Below are positions 1 to 7,279 of a DNA stretch of 27,996 bases, in pieces (positions within the stretch are counted from its first letter, which is position 1; every line of letters starts with the position of its first letter). The stretch comes from CALXSC01 sp964493475 (lineage in GTDB: Bacteria; Pseudomonadota; Alphaproteobacteria; Rickettsiales; UBA1997), in NCBI GenBank assembly GCA_964493475.1, contig CAZBNS010000010.1, positions 1-27,996 on the forward strand, written 5' to 3'. The notes below the pieces were generated by a model that was not told the DNA's origin, made no database searches, and was given only the letters and a program-made list of their open reading frames with translations. A program made the position numbers and the translations under genes.

Positions 1-63
1 ATCTAGCCTGGTAATGACAGGACTATGACAGAATTGAGAGTTATTGAGTTGTTAGGTGGTAAG

Positions 64-105
64 TCTAGTCTGGTAATGACAAGACTGCGGAGGGCTTCGT
101 TTATT
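64..105. repeat. Dispersed repeat, left-end copy
   Basis: This 42-base stretch has the core tctagtctggtaatgaca and runs into gcggagggcttcgtttatt. It matches the reverse complement of 27807-27848 with only two mismatches by eye. Shorter relatives of the same unit begin at the first bases of the window and recur at 391-484. It is non-coding, and the short open frames across it are repeat artefacts. Confidence 0.85.
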
Positions 106-106
106 C

Positions 107-140
107 TCGTGGTGTTGGGTTCGGAGACCCAACACCACGA
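107..140. repeat. Perfect 14-bp palindrome, solo copy
   Basis: The arms tcgtggtgttgggt (107-120) and acccaacaccacga (127-140) are exact complements around the loop tcggag. The same palindrome forms both ends of the unit at 27656-27767, so this copy looks like a solo terminal repeat. No T-run follows on either side, so a terminator role is less likely than a mobile palindromic element. Confidence 0.85.
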
Positions 141-390
141 AGTATGTCATTCCGTAGCTGGATTTTCTTAATGAATGAAATGAGTTTAGAAAACAAGGTT
201 TAGGAGGGGTAAGGGACTTGCGAAGCAAGGCATTTGCAATCATCAGTGAGCGAAAGCGAACGATAAACCGAAGTTTGCCGAAGGAAAATCCTCATACGGA
301 ATCCAGAAATAAAAATAATAAAACAATAAGAAATCTTTATTTTGTTGTCTTTTTTCCTGGATTACGCAGGTCAAGATTTTGTAATACTCG

Positions 391-484
391 CTTCGCTCAT
401 TAACAAAATCTAGCCTGGTAATGACAAAACTGCGGATGGGGGAGGCGGCTTCGCTCATTAACAAAATCTAGCCTGGTAATGACA
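391..484. repeat. Two tandem copies of a 36-bp repeat, 58-bp period
   Basis: A 36-base unit beginning cttcgctcattaacaaaatc and ending with tagcctggtaatgaca occurs at 391-426 and again at 449-484. The spacer is 22 bases. The same unit appears in reverse complement at 27781-27901. It is a dispersed intergenic repeat of the Rickettsiales kind. Confidence 0.85.
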
Positions 485-698
485 GGGCTGGGATTGCTTA
501 ATTTATGTATTGCGGTTGAACGTTTTTTAAGTGTCTAAAGACGCTAATAAAACTATGCTTATTTTAGCCATTCATTCCTCGCTGGGAAAAACTACACCAG
601 CAATGGCATGCTGAGAGGGGAAATGTTCACAGGACAAAGGGGAGCTACCATATTAAAAAATTGACAAAATGTAAATTAGCTTTAGACAGCATAACTTA
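485..698. other. Non-coding interval with a half repeat
   Basis: No supported gene. Bases 613-648 (gagaggggaaatgttcacag and onward to ggggagctac) resemble the right arm of the inverted repeat at 21151-21210, so this is probably a degraded half copy of that element. The rest is AT-rich with no recognisable tRNA or terminator, although ftsL ends at 699. Confidence 0.6.
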
Positions 699-1109
699 TT
701 AATATCCATTAATTAAATATTTTAATTCATTATTATCTTCTTTATTTTCCTTTTTAGCCATTTTTTTATCAATATAATTTTGGTCTTGCGCTTTTGATAA
801 TGACAAAGCCACAAACTCTTGTTTTGTTTTTAATTGCGAAACTTTAATAATATCTTTATTATTTAAAATTTCACGATTTTTATCGATTAAATTCAAAATC
901 CTTTCTGTTGAAGTTAAGTATGTTAATTCTATATTAAGCAGTGCCTTGTCTTTTTGCAATTTTTCTATTTTTTTATCTAATACGATTAAATCTTTTGAAA
1001 TAATAAACATTTTATACCTTACATAAAACATTAATGTGGTAATAACTATTCCAGCTATTATGAGAAAATTTTGAAAATAAGATAAAAATTTTTTAAATTT
1101 TTTTAGCAT
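699..1109 (-). CDS. ftsL: FtsL-like cell-division protein
   Basis: A 136-residue small bitopic membrane protein. It has a lysine-rich cytoplasmic start, one membrane segment at about residues 13-30, then a coiled-coil-like stretch (about 38-64) and the segment YLTSTERILNLIDK, which resembles the FtsL region leading to its conserved C-terminal part. The tail is unusually rich in Lys, Glu and Asn. It overlaps the end of rsmH by seven bases, the normal dcw-cluster position of ftsL. FtsL acts in the divisome with FtsB and FtsQ to activate septal peptidoglycan synthesis. The family is poorly conserved, so the call rests on topology and position. The expected next gene, ftsI, is absent; repeats follow instead. 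Confidence 0.75.
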   Translation of the reverse strand: MLKKFKKFLSYFQNFLIIAGIVITTLMFYVRYKMFIISKDLIVLDKKIEKLQKDKALLNIELTYLTSTERILNLIDKNREILNNKDIIKVSQLKTKQEFVALSLSKAQDQNYIDKKMAKKENKEDNNELKYLINGY

Positions 1110-2014
1110 TTCTTTAAAGCCCTCAATTTTGCGGATCTAGCTCTTACATTTTTTTCAATTTCTTCTTGGGTTGGAACTATTGCTTTTTTGGTTAATAATT
1201 CAAAATCAACAATATTTTCATTTTTGGAATATTTGTCTTTTTTTATTCCTTTATCAGTTTCTTTTTTAATAAAATCTTTGACAATTTTATCTTCTAAAGA
1301 ATGAAAACTCACAACAATTAGCCTTCCATTCTTTTTTAATAGTTTTTTTGATAATTCTAAAATCTTTTTAAGCTCATCAAGTTCGCCATTAACTGCAATT
1401 CTAATAGCTTGGAATGTCTTTGTTGCTGGGTCTATTTTTCCTTCTCTTTTTGGATAAAAATATCTAACTATATCGGCCAATTCAAATGTAGTTTCTATAG
1501 GTTTTTCCTTTCTTTTTTCTACAATTTTTTTTGCTATGTGTCTACTTTTTACTTCATCTCCATAATTATAGATTATGTTGGCTAAATCTTCTTCGTTGCT
1601 ATTATTTACAATTTCGTAAGCAGATAATTGATTGTTTCCCATCCTCATATCAAGTTTTGAATTTTTTTGAAACGAAAATCCTCTGTCTGCGTCGTCTATT
1701 TGCATTGATGAAACTCCAATATCTAAGACTATTCCGTCAAGTTTTCTGCCATTTAATATGGTTTCTACATCACTATATTTTATATTATGAAATTCAAATC
1801 TATCATTAAAATTTTGTTTTATTGCATCGGCGAATTTTTGAACAAATGGATCTCTATCAAGCCCTATAACATTGCAATTTGCGCTTTCTAATATCTTGTT
1901 TGTATAACCGCCCGCACCAAAAGTGCAGTCAACATACAATTCTTTATCGCATGGCTTCAAGTATTGAATAACTTCATTTAACATTACTGGAACATGATTT
2001 TCACAATTTTTCAT
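1103..2014 (-). CDS. rsmH: 16S rRNA (cytosine(1402)-N(4))-methyltransferase RsmH
   Basis: A 303-residue protein of normal family length. It methylates N4 of C1402 in 16S rRNA in the decoding centre, using S-adenosylmethionine. The SAM-binding loop CTFGAGGYT is at residues 30-38, the second acidic strand GLDRDP at about 51-56, and the family motif DIGVSSMQIDDADRGFSF follows near the middle. RLIVVSFHSLEDKIVK and the C-terminal RARSAKLRALKK are also typical. It lies between mraZ (136-bp gap) and ftsL (7-bp overlap), the conserved start of the division cluster. Confidence 0.97.
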   Translation of the reverse strand: MKNCENHVPVMLNEVIQYLKPCDKELYVDCTFGAGGYTNKILESANCNVIGLDRDPFVQKFADAIKQNFNDRFEFHNIKYSDVETILNGRKLDGIVLDIGVSSMQIDDADRGFSFQKNSKLDMRMGNNQLSAYEIVNNSNEEDLANIIYNYGDEVKSRHIAKKIVEKRKEKPIETTFELADIVRYFYPKREGKIDPATKTFQAIRIAVNGELDELKKILELSKKLLKKNGRLIVVSFHSLEDKIVKDFIKKETDKGIKKDKYSKNENIVDFELLTKKAIVPTQEEIEKNVRARSAKLRALKKC

Positions 2015-2045
2015 TTTTTATACTTGACATTATTAAAAACACCCA

Positions 2046-2120
2046 ATAGAATTAATTCAGCGGTAAAGCTAAGTTAGAACTCCCAAAAACTAACTAATTC
2101 TCCCAAATTTGTTTTACCGC
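2046..2120 (-). promoter_or_regulatory. Structured mraZ-rsmH spacer
   Basis: The spacer holds an exact inverted repeat, gcggtaaa (2060-2067) with tttaccgc (2113-2120). Inside it is a smaller stem, gttag with ctaac. Read on the minus strand, TTGGG-type motifs occur near 2046, 2087, 2107 and 2138, at spacings of about 41, 20 and 31 bases. It could be a leader structure for rsmH or a second protein-binding site. Function is inference. Confidence 0.35.
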
Positions 2121-2150
2121 CCTTTTTATTTCCCCAAATTACAACCGCCC

Positions 2151-2603
2151 TTATTGAGAAGCTTTTTTAACTGAAAACGGTGTATTTTTAATCTGCTCTT
2201 TGGCTTTTTTCAAATACTCTTCAAATTTTTTAGGTTCCCATACCTCAAAAATCTGTCCCTTTCCAACAAACACAGCTTTATCCGCTATATTAGCAAATTC
2301 CATTAAATTCTTTGGTAAAATTACTCTACCATCAGAGTCAAATGGCAATTGCGCTGAACCACCCAATATTACGGTAGCAAAAGCGTCTCTATCTCTAGAA
2401 AGCTGATCCAAATCATCAATTGTTTCGCTAAGTTTTTGTATTCTTTCAATACTGCAACCTTCTATACAACCATTAATCGATGACTGATACAACACTATTC
2501 CAGAAAAATCTTTACCCTGCAACATAGAACGAAATTGAGAAGGAACAGAAACTCTTCCTTTTATATCTACTTTATTTTCAAATGTTGATAAAAATAATGC
2601 CAT
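2151..2603 (-). CDS. mraZ: Transcriptional regulator MraZ
   Basis: A 150-residue DNA-binding protein that in other bacteria represses its own division/cell-wall operon. It shows the two tandem SpoVT/AbrB-like half-domains: VDIKGRVSVPSQFR in the N-terminal half and DSDGRVILPKNL in the second half, with the expected linker. I chose the ATG at 2603, giving MALFLSTFENK, which matches the usual MraZ start; an in-frame TTG two codons upstream is possible but less likely. It is the first gene of the minus-strand mraZ-rsmH-ftsL cluster. The promoter region carries phased repeats that may be its own operator. Confidence 0.95.
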   Translation of the reverse strand: MALFLSTFENKVDIKGRVSVPSQFRSMLQGKDFSGIVLYQSSINGCIEGCSIERIQKLSETIDDLDQLSRDRDAFATVILGGSAQLPFDSDGRVILPKNLMEFANIADKAVFVGKGQIFEVWEPKKFEEYLKKAKEQIKNTPFSVKKASQ

Positions 2604-2640
2604 ACTCAATTTTTCTTTATTGCTTTTATAAAATACTTTT

Positions 2641-2693
2641 TATGGTATTTTATGGTATATTATGGTTTTAAAATAATTTTTATGGAAAGTCAA
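2641..2693 (-). promoter_or_regulatory. mraZ promoter with candidate MraZ operator
   Basis: TATGG occurs on the plus strand at 2641, 2651, 2661 and 2681, all on one 10-bp phase, with extended matches tatggtattt, tatggtatat and tatggtttta. On the minus strand a cTTGACT -35 (2688-2693) is followed after 17 bases by a weak TAAAAC -10 (2665-2670), so the repeats sit over and just downstream of the promoter. MraZ is known to bind short direct repeats with about 10-bp periodicity upstream of its own gene. That these are its sites here is inference. Confidence 0.6.
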
Positions 2694-2861
2694 GCAATTT
2701 TATAAGATTATTTAACAATCGTGCGATTTGAGGTTGGGGGATTAATTTTTCTTTATTGCTGCAATATTTTGTGATTTGAGTTTAATATGTTTTGGGTTTT
2801 TTTATAGTAATTTAGAATTTTGTTGCAATATAATATATCTGAATACTAATTGCAACATCGC

Positions 2862-2932
2862 TTGGATTCCCATATTCGCAGGAATGACATCCGCACTAGT
2901 ATTTCTGTAATTCCTGCGAAGGCTGGAATCCA
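2862..2932. repeat. Palindromic intergenic repeat (RPE-like)
   Basis: The left arm ttggattccc...cgcaggaat pairs with the right arm attcctgcga...ggaatcca. The bases just before and into the left arm, gcaacatcgcttggattccc, recur exactly at about 22567-22586. The form, with cgcaggaat/attcctgcg and ggattcc/ggaatcc arms, is like the short palindromic elements scattered in Rickettsiales genomes. The surrounding 2694-3050 contains no gene. Confidence 0.75.
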
Positions 2933-3081
2933 GTATAAATATTATATATTATTATTATTGATTAATACTTTCTATAAAGGCGTTTGAGAGAGTGCTTGTT
3001 TTGTGTTGTGATTGATTTTTGTGTAATTTTTTCGATTATTTCTTAATTAAAGCTTGATTTTTAAATTATTTGTTATAGACT

Positions 3082-3178
3082 AAAAACCGCAATTGCCAAT
3101 AAAGAGGCTTAATTGTTGGTGTGATGTGCAGAAATGCACCTCTCGCAGTTTTTTATGTTAGTTCATTTTGTGAACTAA
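3082..3178 (+). promoter_or_regulatory. Structured leader before rpsJ
   Basis: Two hairpins precede the ribosomal array. GTGCA-GAAA-TGCAC lies at 3127-3140 and is followed by ctctcgcagtttttt, with outer AGAGG/CCTCT complementarity. TTAGTTCA-ttttg-TGAACTAA lies at 3158-3178 and is followed by ttttatt, 24 bases before the rpsJ start. The second looks like a weak terminator or attenuator. I see no well-spaced promoter; a poor candidate lies near 3053-3079 (CTTGAT, then TATAGA). A role in controlling the operon is inference. Confidence 0.4.
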
Positions 3179-3202
3179 TTTTATTAAGGTAATGTTTTTA
3201 AA

Positions 3203-3526
3203 ATGAAGAAAAAAGAAGGTATTAAAATAACTTTGAAAGCTTTTGATAGTAATATACTTGATCAGGCTGCTCAAGAAATTATTGGTACTGTTAAGAGAAC
3301 TGGGGCTACTGTTAAGGGTCCGATTCCTTTGCCTACTAATATCAAGAAGTTCACGGTTATTAGGTCTCCTCACATCTATAAGAGAAGTATGGAGCAATTT
3401 GAAATCAGGTCTATTAAAAGATTGTTGATTATTATTCCTACACCACAAACTGTAAATGCTCTTATGAGTTTGAATTTGTCAGCGGGTGTTGATATTAAAA
3501 TTGCACTAAATGGGGTAAATGAATAA
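3203..3526 (+). CDS. rpsJ: 30S ribosomal protein S10
   Basis: A 107-residue S10 of normal length, part of the 30S head and also the NusE antitermination factor. The diagnostic segment RSPHIYKRSMEQFEIR is in the middle, preceded by GPIPLPT. It is the first gene of the long ribosomal array and its stop overlaps the rplC start as TAATG. No elongation factor gene (tuf) precedes it here; the upstream gene is the divergent mraZ. Confidence 0.98.
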   Translation: MKKKEGIKITLKAFDSNILDQAAQEIIGTVKRTGATVKGPIPLPTNIKKFTVIRSPHIYKRSMEQFEIRSIKRLLIIIPTPQTVNALMSLNLSAGVDIKIALNGVNE

Positions 3527-4161
3527 TGTTAGGTTTAGTTGGTAAAAAGATAGGAATGAGTAGAATCTACGATAAGGATGGCGCTGTTGTTCCTGTTACG
3601 CTTATACAACTCTATGAGTGCTGTGTGAGTGCTGTAAATTCTTTGGAAGATAAGGATTATGTTAATGTTGTTTTGTCTTATGATAAGCCAAGAAAAGCTG
3701 AAAGAGATTTGAATAAGTCTATTTTGGGTATTTATAAGAAGAAAAATTTGGAGCCTTATTCTAAAATGATGACTGTTAGAATGTCTAAGGATAAGACTTT
3801 TAATGTTGGCGATATTTTGAAGGCTGATTTTTTGAAAGATACTCAGTTGGTTGATATTGTTGGAATTAGTAAGGGTAAGGGATTTGCCGGTGGTATGAAG
3901 AGATGGAATTTTAGGGGACTTGAGGCTACTCATGGTGTTTCGGTTTCTCATAGGTCTATTGGTTCTACTGGTAATAGAATGAGTCCTGCTAAGGTGTTTA
4001 AGAATAAAAAAATGCCTGGACATTTGGGTGATGAACAAGTTACGGTTAAAAATTTGAAAGTTGTTGATGTTGATCCAACTGATAATCTTATTTGTGTTAA
4101 AGGTGCTATCCCTGGTTTTAAAGGCAGAGATGTTTTAATAAAAGCAGCTAAGAGGAGATAG
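3526..4161 (+). CDS. rplC: 50S ribosomal protein L3
   Basis: A 211-residue L3, one of the first proteins to bind 23S rRNA, with a loop reaching to the peptidyl-transferase centre. GLVGKKIGMSRI at the start and SKGKGFAGGMKRWNF at about 115-129 are classic. At the loop, the family GQxQ-type segment reads GSTGNRMSP, so the glutamine methylated by PrmB in E. coli (Gln150) is replaced by Met152. The start overlaps the rpsJ stop by one base. Confidence 0.98.
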   Translation: MLGLVGKKIGMSRIYDKDGAVVPVTLIQLYECCVSAVNSLEDKDYVNVVLSYDKPRKAERDLNKSILGIYKKKNLEPYSKMMTVRMSKDKTFNVGDILKADFLKDTQLVDIVGISKGKGFAGGMKRWNFRGLEATHGVSVSHRSIGSTGNRMSPAKVFKNKKMPGHLGDEQVTVKNLKVVDVDPTDNLICVKGAIPGFKGRDVLIKAAKRR

Positions 4162-4163
4162 AA

Positions 4164-4784
4164 ATGAAAGTAAAATTTTTAAATTTGGGTGATTTGAAGA
4201 TATCTGAAAAGGATTTGGATGTTGTTGCTGAAAGTATTGCTGATAATCATGATTTGATTGCGTCGGTTGTTAAATATCAATTAGCTAATAGGAGAGGTTT
4301 TTCAACTGCAAAAACAAAAAGTATTGGTGAGATTGCTTTGACTGATAAGAAGCCTCGTGCTCAAAAGCATACTGGTCAAGCTAGACAAGGTTCTTTGAAA
4401 GGTGCGCAGTTTGTTGGTGGTGCTAAAGCTCATGGTCCTAAGCCTAGAGATTATTCTTATGATTTGCCTAAAAAGATGATTAAGAGAGCATTGACAATTG
4501 TTTTGAAAGATAAATTGGTTAATGATAAGGTGTATGTGATTGAGGGGTTGGATAAGTTGTCAATTGGAACTAATGAATTGAATAAAAAGTTTGTTAGTAA
4601 GGGTATTACAAAACCTTTGATTTCATGTCAGGATAAGGTTGAGAATTTTTCTAAATCAGTTAGAAATATTAAAGGTGTTAAGTTATTGGATGCGTGTGCG
4701 TTAAATGTTTATGATTTGATGAACCACGACTTCTTATTGCTTGATAAGCCTGCTTATGAGAAAGTAATAAAAGAGGTATTATAA
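4164..4784 (+). CDS. rplD: 50S ribosomal protein L4
   Basis: A 206-residue L4, lining the peptide exit tunnel. The extended loop KKPRAQKHTGQARQGSLKGA and GGAKAHGPKPRDYSYDLPKK are the conserved tunnel-loop segments at about 55-95. Length is normal. It starts two bases after the rplC stop and its stop overlaps the rplW start by one base. In gammaproteobacteria L4 represses its own operon; nothing in the sequence shows that this is so here. Confidence 0.98.
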   Translation: MKVKFLNLGDLKISEKDLDVVAESIADNHDLIASVVKYQLANRRGFSTAKTKSIGEIALTDKKPRAQKHTGQARQGSLKGAQFVGGAKAHGPKPRDYSYDLPKKMIKRALTIVLKDKLVNDKVYVIEGLDKLSIGTNELNKKFVSKGITKPLISCQDKVENFSKSVRNIKGVKLLDACALNVYDLMNHDFLLLDKPAYEKVIKEVL

Positions 4785-5077
4785 TGAGATTAGGAAAGGA
4801 GTTTGATATTTTAAAGGGAATTCTTAATACTGAAAAGACTTCAAGATCTATTGCTGATAATAAATATTGTTTTCAAGTTAATGCTGATGCAAATAAAGAT
4901 GATGTTAAATTGGCTGTTGAAAAAATTTTTGGCGTTGAAGTAAAAAGTGTTAATATTCTTAATACGGAAGGTAAAGTAAAAAGATTTAAGGGAACTAAAG
5001 GAAAAAGAAGTTCTATTAAAAAAGCTGTCGTTACTATAAAAAAGGGACAGGATATTAATTTGGGAAAATTGGAGTAA
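4784..5077 (+). CDS. rplW: 50S ribosomal protein L23
   Basis: A 97-residue L23, placed at the tunnel exit where it docks trigger factor and the signal recognition particle. The features are the opening LNTEKTSRSIADNKYCFQV, the segment AVEKIFGVEVKSVNI, and the basic loop KRFKGTKGKRSSIKKAVV. It overlaps rplD by one base and sits three bases from rplB. Confidence 0.97.
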   Translation: MRLGKEFDILKGILNTEKTSRSIADNKYCFQVNADANKDDVKLAVEKIFGVEVKSVNILNTEGKVKRFKGTKGKRSSIKKAVVTIKKGQDINLGKLE

Positions 5078-5080
5078 GAT

Positions 5081-5902
5081 ATGGCTATAAAGAGTTATAA
5101 TCCAACTACGCCTAGTCAAAGAGGGTTGATTTCTATTGATAGAAGTGGACTTTGGAAGGGTTCTCCTTTGAAAATTTTGACTGAGTCTTATAGAGATGTG
5201 GCTGGTAGAAATAACAAAGGACAAATTACTGTTAGAAGAAGAGGTGGCGGTCATAAAAAAGCTTATAGAGTTATTGATTTTAAGAGAAATAAGTTTGATG
5301 TAGTTGCTACTGTTGAAAGGATTGAATACGATCCTAATAGAACGGCATTTATTGCATTGATTAAATATGATGATGGAATGTTTTCATATATTATTGCGCC
5401 TAATAAATTGCAAATTGGAGATAAAATCTGCTCTTCTAAAAAATTGTTGGATATTAAACCAGGTAATACAATGCCTATGTCGGTTATACCGATTGGTACT
5501 TTGATTCACAATGTTGAAACAAAATCTGGTGCAGGTGCTGTAATTGCTAGAAGTGCTGGTTCTTTTACTCAATTAGCTGGAAAAGATAATGGTTATGCTA
5601 TTTTAAAGTTGCAGTCAGGTGAAATCAAGAGATTTCCATTAGATTGTCTTGCTACGATTGGAACTGTATCTAATGCTGATAATAAAAATATCACAATTGG
5701 AAAGGCTGGTAGATCTAGATGGCTGGGTATTAGACCGCACGTTAGAGGTGAGGCTATGAATCCAGTTGATCACCCACATGGTGGTAGAACAAGAGGTGGT
5801 AGAATTCCTGTTTCTCCAACTGGTGTATGTGCAAGAGGTGGTAGAACTAGAAAGAAAAATAAAGTTTCCAATAAATTAATTATTAAAAGTCGTCATAAAT
5901 AA
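5081..5902 (+). CDS. rplB: 50S ribosomal protein L2
   Basis: A 273-residue L2 of normal length, needed for subunit association and the peptidyl-transferase region. The opening KSYNPTTPSQRG, the RRRGGGHKKAYR segment, and the near-universal AMNPVDHPHGG at about 225-235, with its conserved histidines, are all intact. The C-terminus is basic. It lies between rplW and rpsS in the S10 operon order. Confidence 0.99.
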   Translation: MAIKSYNPTTPSQRGLISIDRSGLWKGSPLKILTESYRDVAGRNNKGQITVRRRGGGHKKAYRVIDFKRNKFDVVATVERIEYDPNRTAFIALIKYDDGMFSYIIAPNKLQIGDKICSSKKLLDIKPGNTMPMSVIPIGTLIHNVETKSGAGAVIARSAGSFTQLAGKDNGYAILKLQSGEIKRFPLDCLATIGTVSNADNKNITIGKAGRSRWLGIRPHVRGEAMNPVDHPHGGRTRGGRIPVSPTGVCARGGRTRKKNKVSNKLIIKSRHK

Positions 5903-5914
5903 AAGAGGTTAAAT

Positions 5915-6208
5915 ATGCCAAGATCAGTTTGGAAGATTCCGTTTGTAGATGGTTATTTGTTAAAAAAAGCTAAGGCTATGAATGAGTCTACTAAAAAAAA
6001 TATTATAAAAACATGGTCAAGAAGATCCACTATTGTTCCGCAGTTTGTTGGTTTGACATTTAGTGTTTATAATGGTAGAAAATTTGTTTCAGTTTTAGTG
6101 AGTGAAGGTATGGTTGGACATAAATTTGGTGAGTTTGCTCCTACTAGAACTTTCTATGGGCACGCTGGAAACAAGAAAGCTGCCACTACTACCGCTACTA
6201 ATAAGTAA
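5915..6208 (+). CDS. rpsS: 30S ribosomal protein S19
   Basis: A 97-residue S19 in the 30S head, partner of S13. It begins PRSVWKIPFVDGYLLKK and carries TWSRRSTIVPQFVGLTFSVYNG and GHKFGEFAPTRTF. The last ten residues are a low-complexity Ala/Thr tail slightly beyond the usual end. The stop overlaps the ATG codons before rplV. An AGAGG ribosome site precedes the start. Confidence 0.98.
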   Translation: MPRSVWKIPFVDGYLLKKAKAMNESTKKNIIKTWSRRSTIVPQFVGLTFSVYNGRKFVSVLVSEGMVGHKFGEFAPTRTFYGHAGNKKAATTTATNK

Positions 6209-6222
6209 TGATGGAGATAGAA

Positions 6223-6585
6223 ATGAAAAAAGAAAGTGTTATGAAAAAAACTGCTGAAGCTAGGTTGAAATCTGTTAAGATTAGTCCTACAAAGTTGAGT
6301 GCACTTGCTAGAAGTATTCAAGGCATGCCTGTAAACAAGGCAAGTATGGCTTTGACTTTTTCAAGAAAATCTATTGCAACTGAATTAAATAAATTATTGA
6401 AATCGGCTATGGCAAATGCTGAGAATAATCATGGTTTAGATATAGATAATTTGTTAATTGAAAGGATAGATGTTGGCAAGTCAATGGTTATGAAAAGATT
6501 TAAAGCTAGGGCTAAGGGTAGGGGATGTAAAATATTAAAGCCTTTTAGTAATATTAGAATAGTTTTAATTGAAAAAGGAGAATAA
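6223..6585 (+). CDS. rplV: 50S ribosomal protein L22
   Basis: L22 of 120 residues from this start; it lines the exit tunnel with L4. Conserved parts are ARLKSVKISPTKLSALARSI and, near the end, FKARAKGRGCKILKPFSNI. I chose the ATG at 6223 because GGAG lies six bases before it. In-frame ATGs at 6208 and 6211, overlapping the rpsS stop, would add up to five residues, and one at 6241 gives a more typical N-terminus. Confidence 0.95.
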   Translation: MKKESVMKKTAEARLKSVKISPTKLSALARSIQGMPVNKASMALTFSRKSIATELNKLLKSAMANAENNHGLDIDNLLIERIDVGKSMVMKRFKARAKGRGCKILKPFSNIRIVLIEKGE

Positions 6586-7200
6586 ATGGGACAGAAAGTA
6601 AATCCAACAGGTTTTAGAATTTTAAATAATCATCAATGGGCGTCTGTTTGGTTTGATGATAATAAGTTTGCTGAAAATCTTATAAAAGATGTAAAAATTC
6701 GAAGTTATATAATGAATGACTATAGTGATTGTGCTATTAGTAAAGTAATTATAGAAAGAACTGGTAATAGAACAAGTGTTATTATTAAAACAGCAAAGCC
6801 GGGTATTCTAATTGGCAAGAAAGGTGCTGATATTGAAAAAATTAAAGCGCAAATTAAAAAATTCGGTGAAAATGATGTTAATGTAAAAATTACTGAAGTT
6901 GATAAGCCTGATATAGATGCGCAAGTTGTTGCTACAAGCATTGCAAAACAAGTTGAAAATAGAGCTTCTTATAGAAGAGTTATTAAGAAAGTTATGCAAA
7001 CTGCCATGAGATTTGGTATTAAAGGCATTAAAGTTAAAATTGGCGGAAGATTGAATGGAGCTGAGATTGCAAGGGCTGAGACATATAAAGAGGGGTCTGT
7101 TCCTTTGCATACTTTAAAAGCTGATATTGATTATGCTACGGCTGAAGCAAATACAATGATGGGAAAGATTGGAATTAAAGTTTGGATTTGTAAAAAATAG
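6586..7200 (+). CDS. rpsC: 30S ribosomal protein S3
   Basis: A 204-residue S3, part of the mRNA entry channel helicase. GQKVNPTGFRI opens the protein, the KH domain motif IGKKGADIEKIKAQI lies at about 76-91, and GIKVKIGGRLNGAEIARAE follows in the C-terminal domain. It lacks the last 25-30 residues of E. coli S3, a poorly conserved tail. AGGAG overlaps the rplV end as its ribosome site. Confidence 0.98.
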   Translation: MGQKVNPTGFRILNNHQWASVWFDDNKFAENLIKDVKIRSYIMNDYSDCAISKVIIERTGNRTSVIIKTAKPGILIGKKGADIEKIKAQIKKFGENDVNVKITEVDKPDIDAQVVATSIAKQVENRASYRRVIKKVMQTAMRFGIKGIKVKIGGRLNGAEIARAETYKEGSVPLHTLKADIDYATAEANTMMGKIGIKVWICKK

Positions 7201-7279
7201 TAAATTATTTTTTTAAAAAGATTGACTTTAATTAATTAATATATATTTTTATTATACTAGTAAAAGAGAGGAAAGAGAA
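7201..7279 (+). promoter_or_regulatory. rpsC-rplP gap with promoter-like elements
   Basis: This 79-bp gap is wide for this array, where neighbours usually touch. It contains TTGACT (7222-7227) and TATACT (7253-7258), each close to consensus but 25 bases apart. TATATT at 7242 gives a 14-base spacer instead. A good AGAGAGGAAAG ribosome site follows. An internal promoter is plausible but spacing is not ideal. Confidence 0.35.

Noticed and set aside
52..464. Three overlapping short open frames on both strands
   Set aside because: They run through the dispersed repeats and palindromes, lack ribosome sites and show no family features.
391..484. Possible CRISPR array (36-bp repeats, 22-bp spacer)
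   Set aside because: Only two copies, the spacer is short, no cas genes are present, and the unit is a dispersed repeat found inverted at the other end.
3053..3079. Promoter for the ribosomal array (CTTGAT then TATAGA)
   Set aside because: The spacer is about 15 bases and both boxes are weak, so I mention it only within the leader entry.
3158..3448. Open frame opposite rpsJ
   Set aside because: It is antisense to a clear S10 gene; similar antisense frames over rplC, rplB, rpsC and rpoA were dropped for the same reason.
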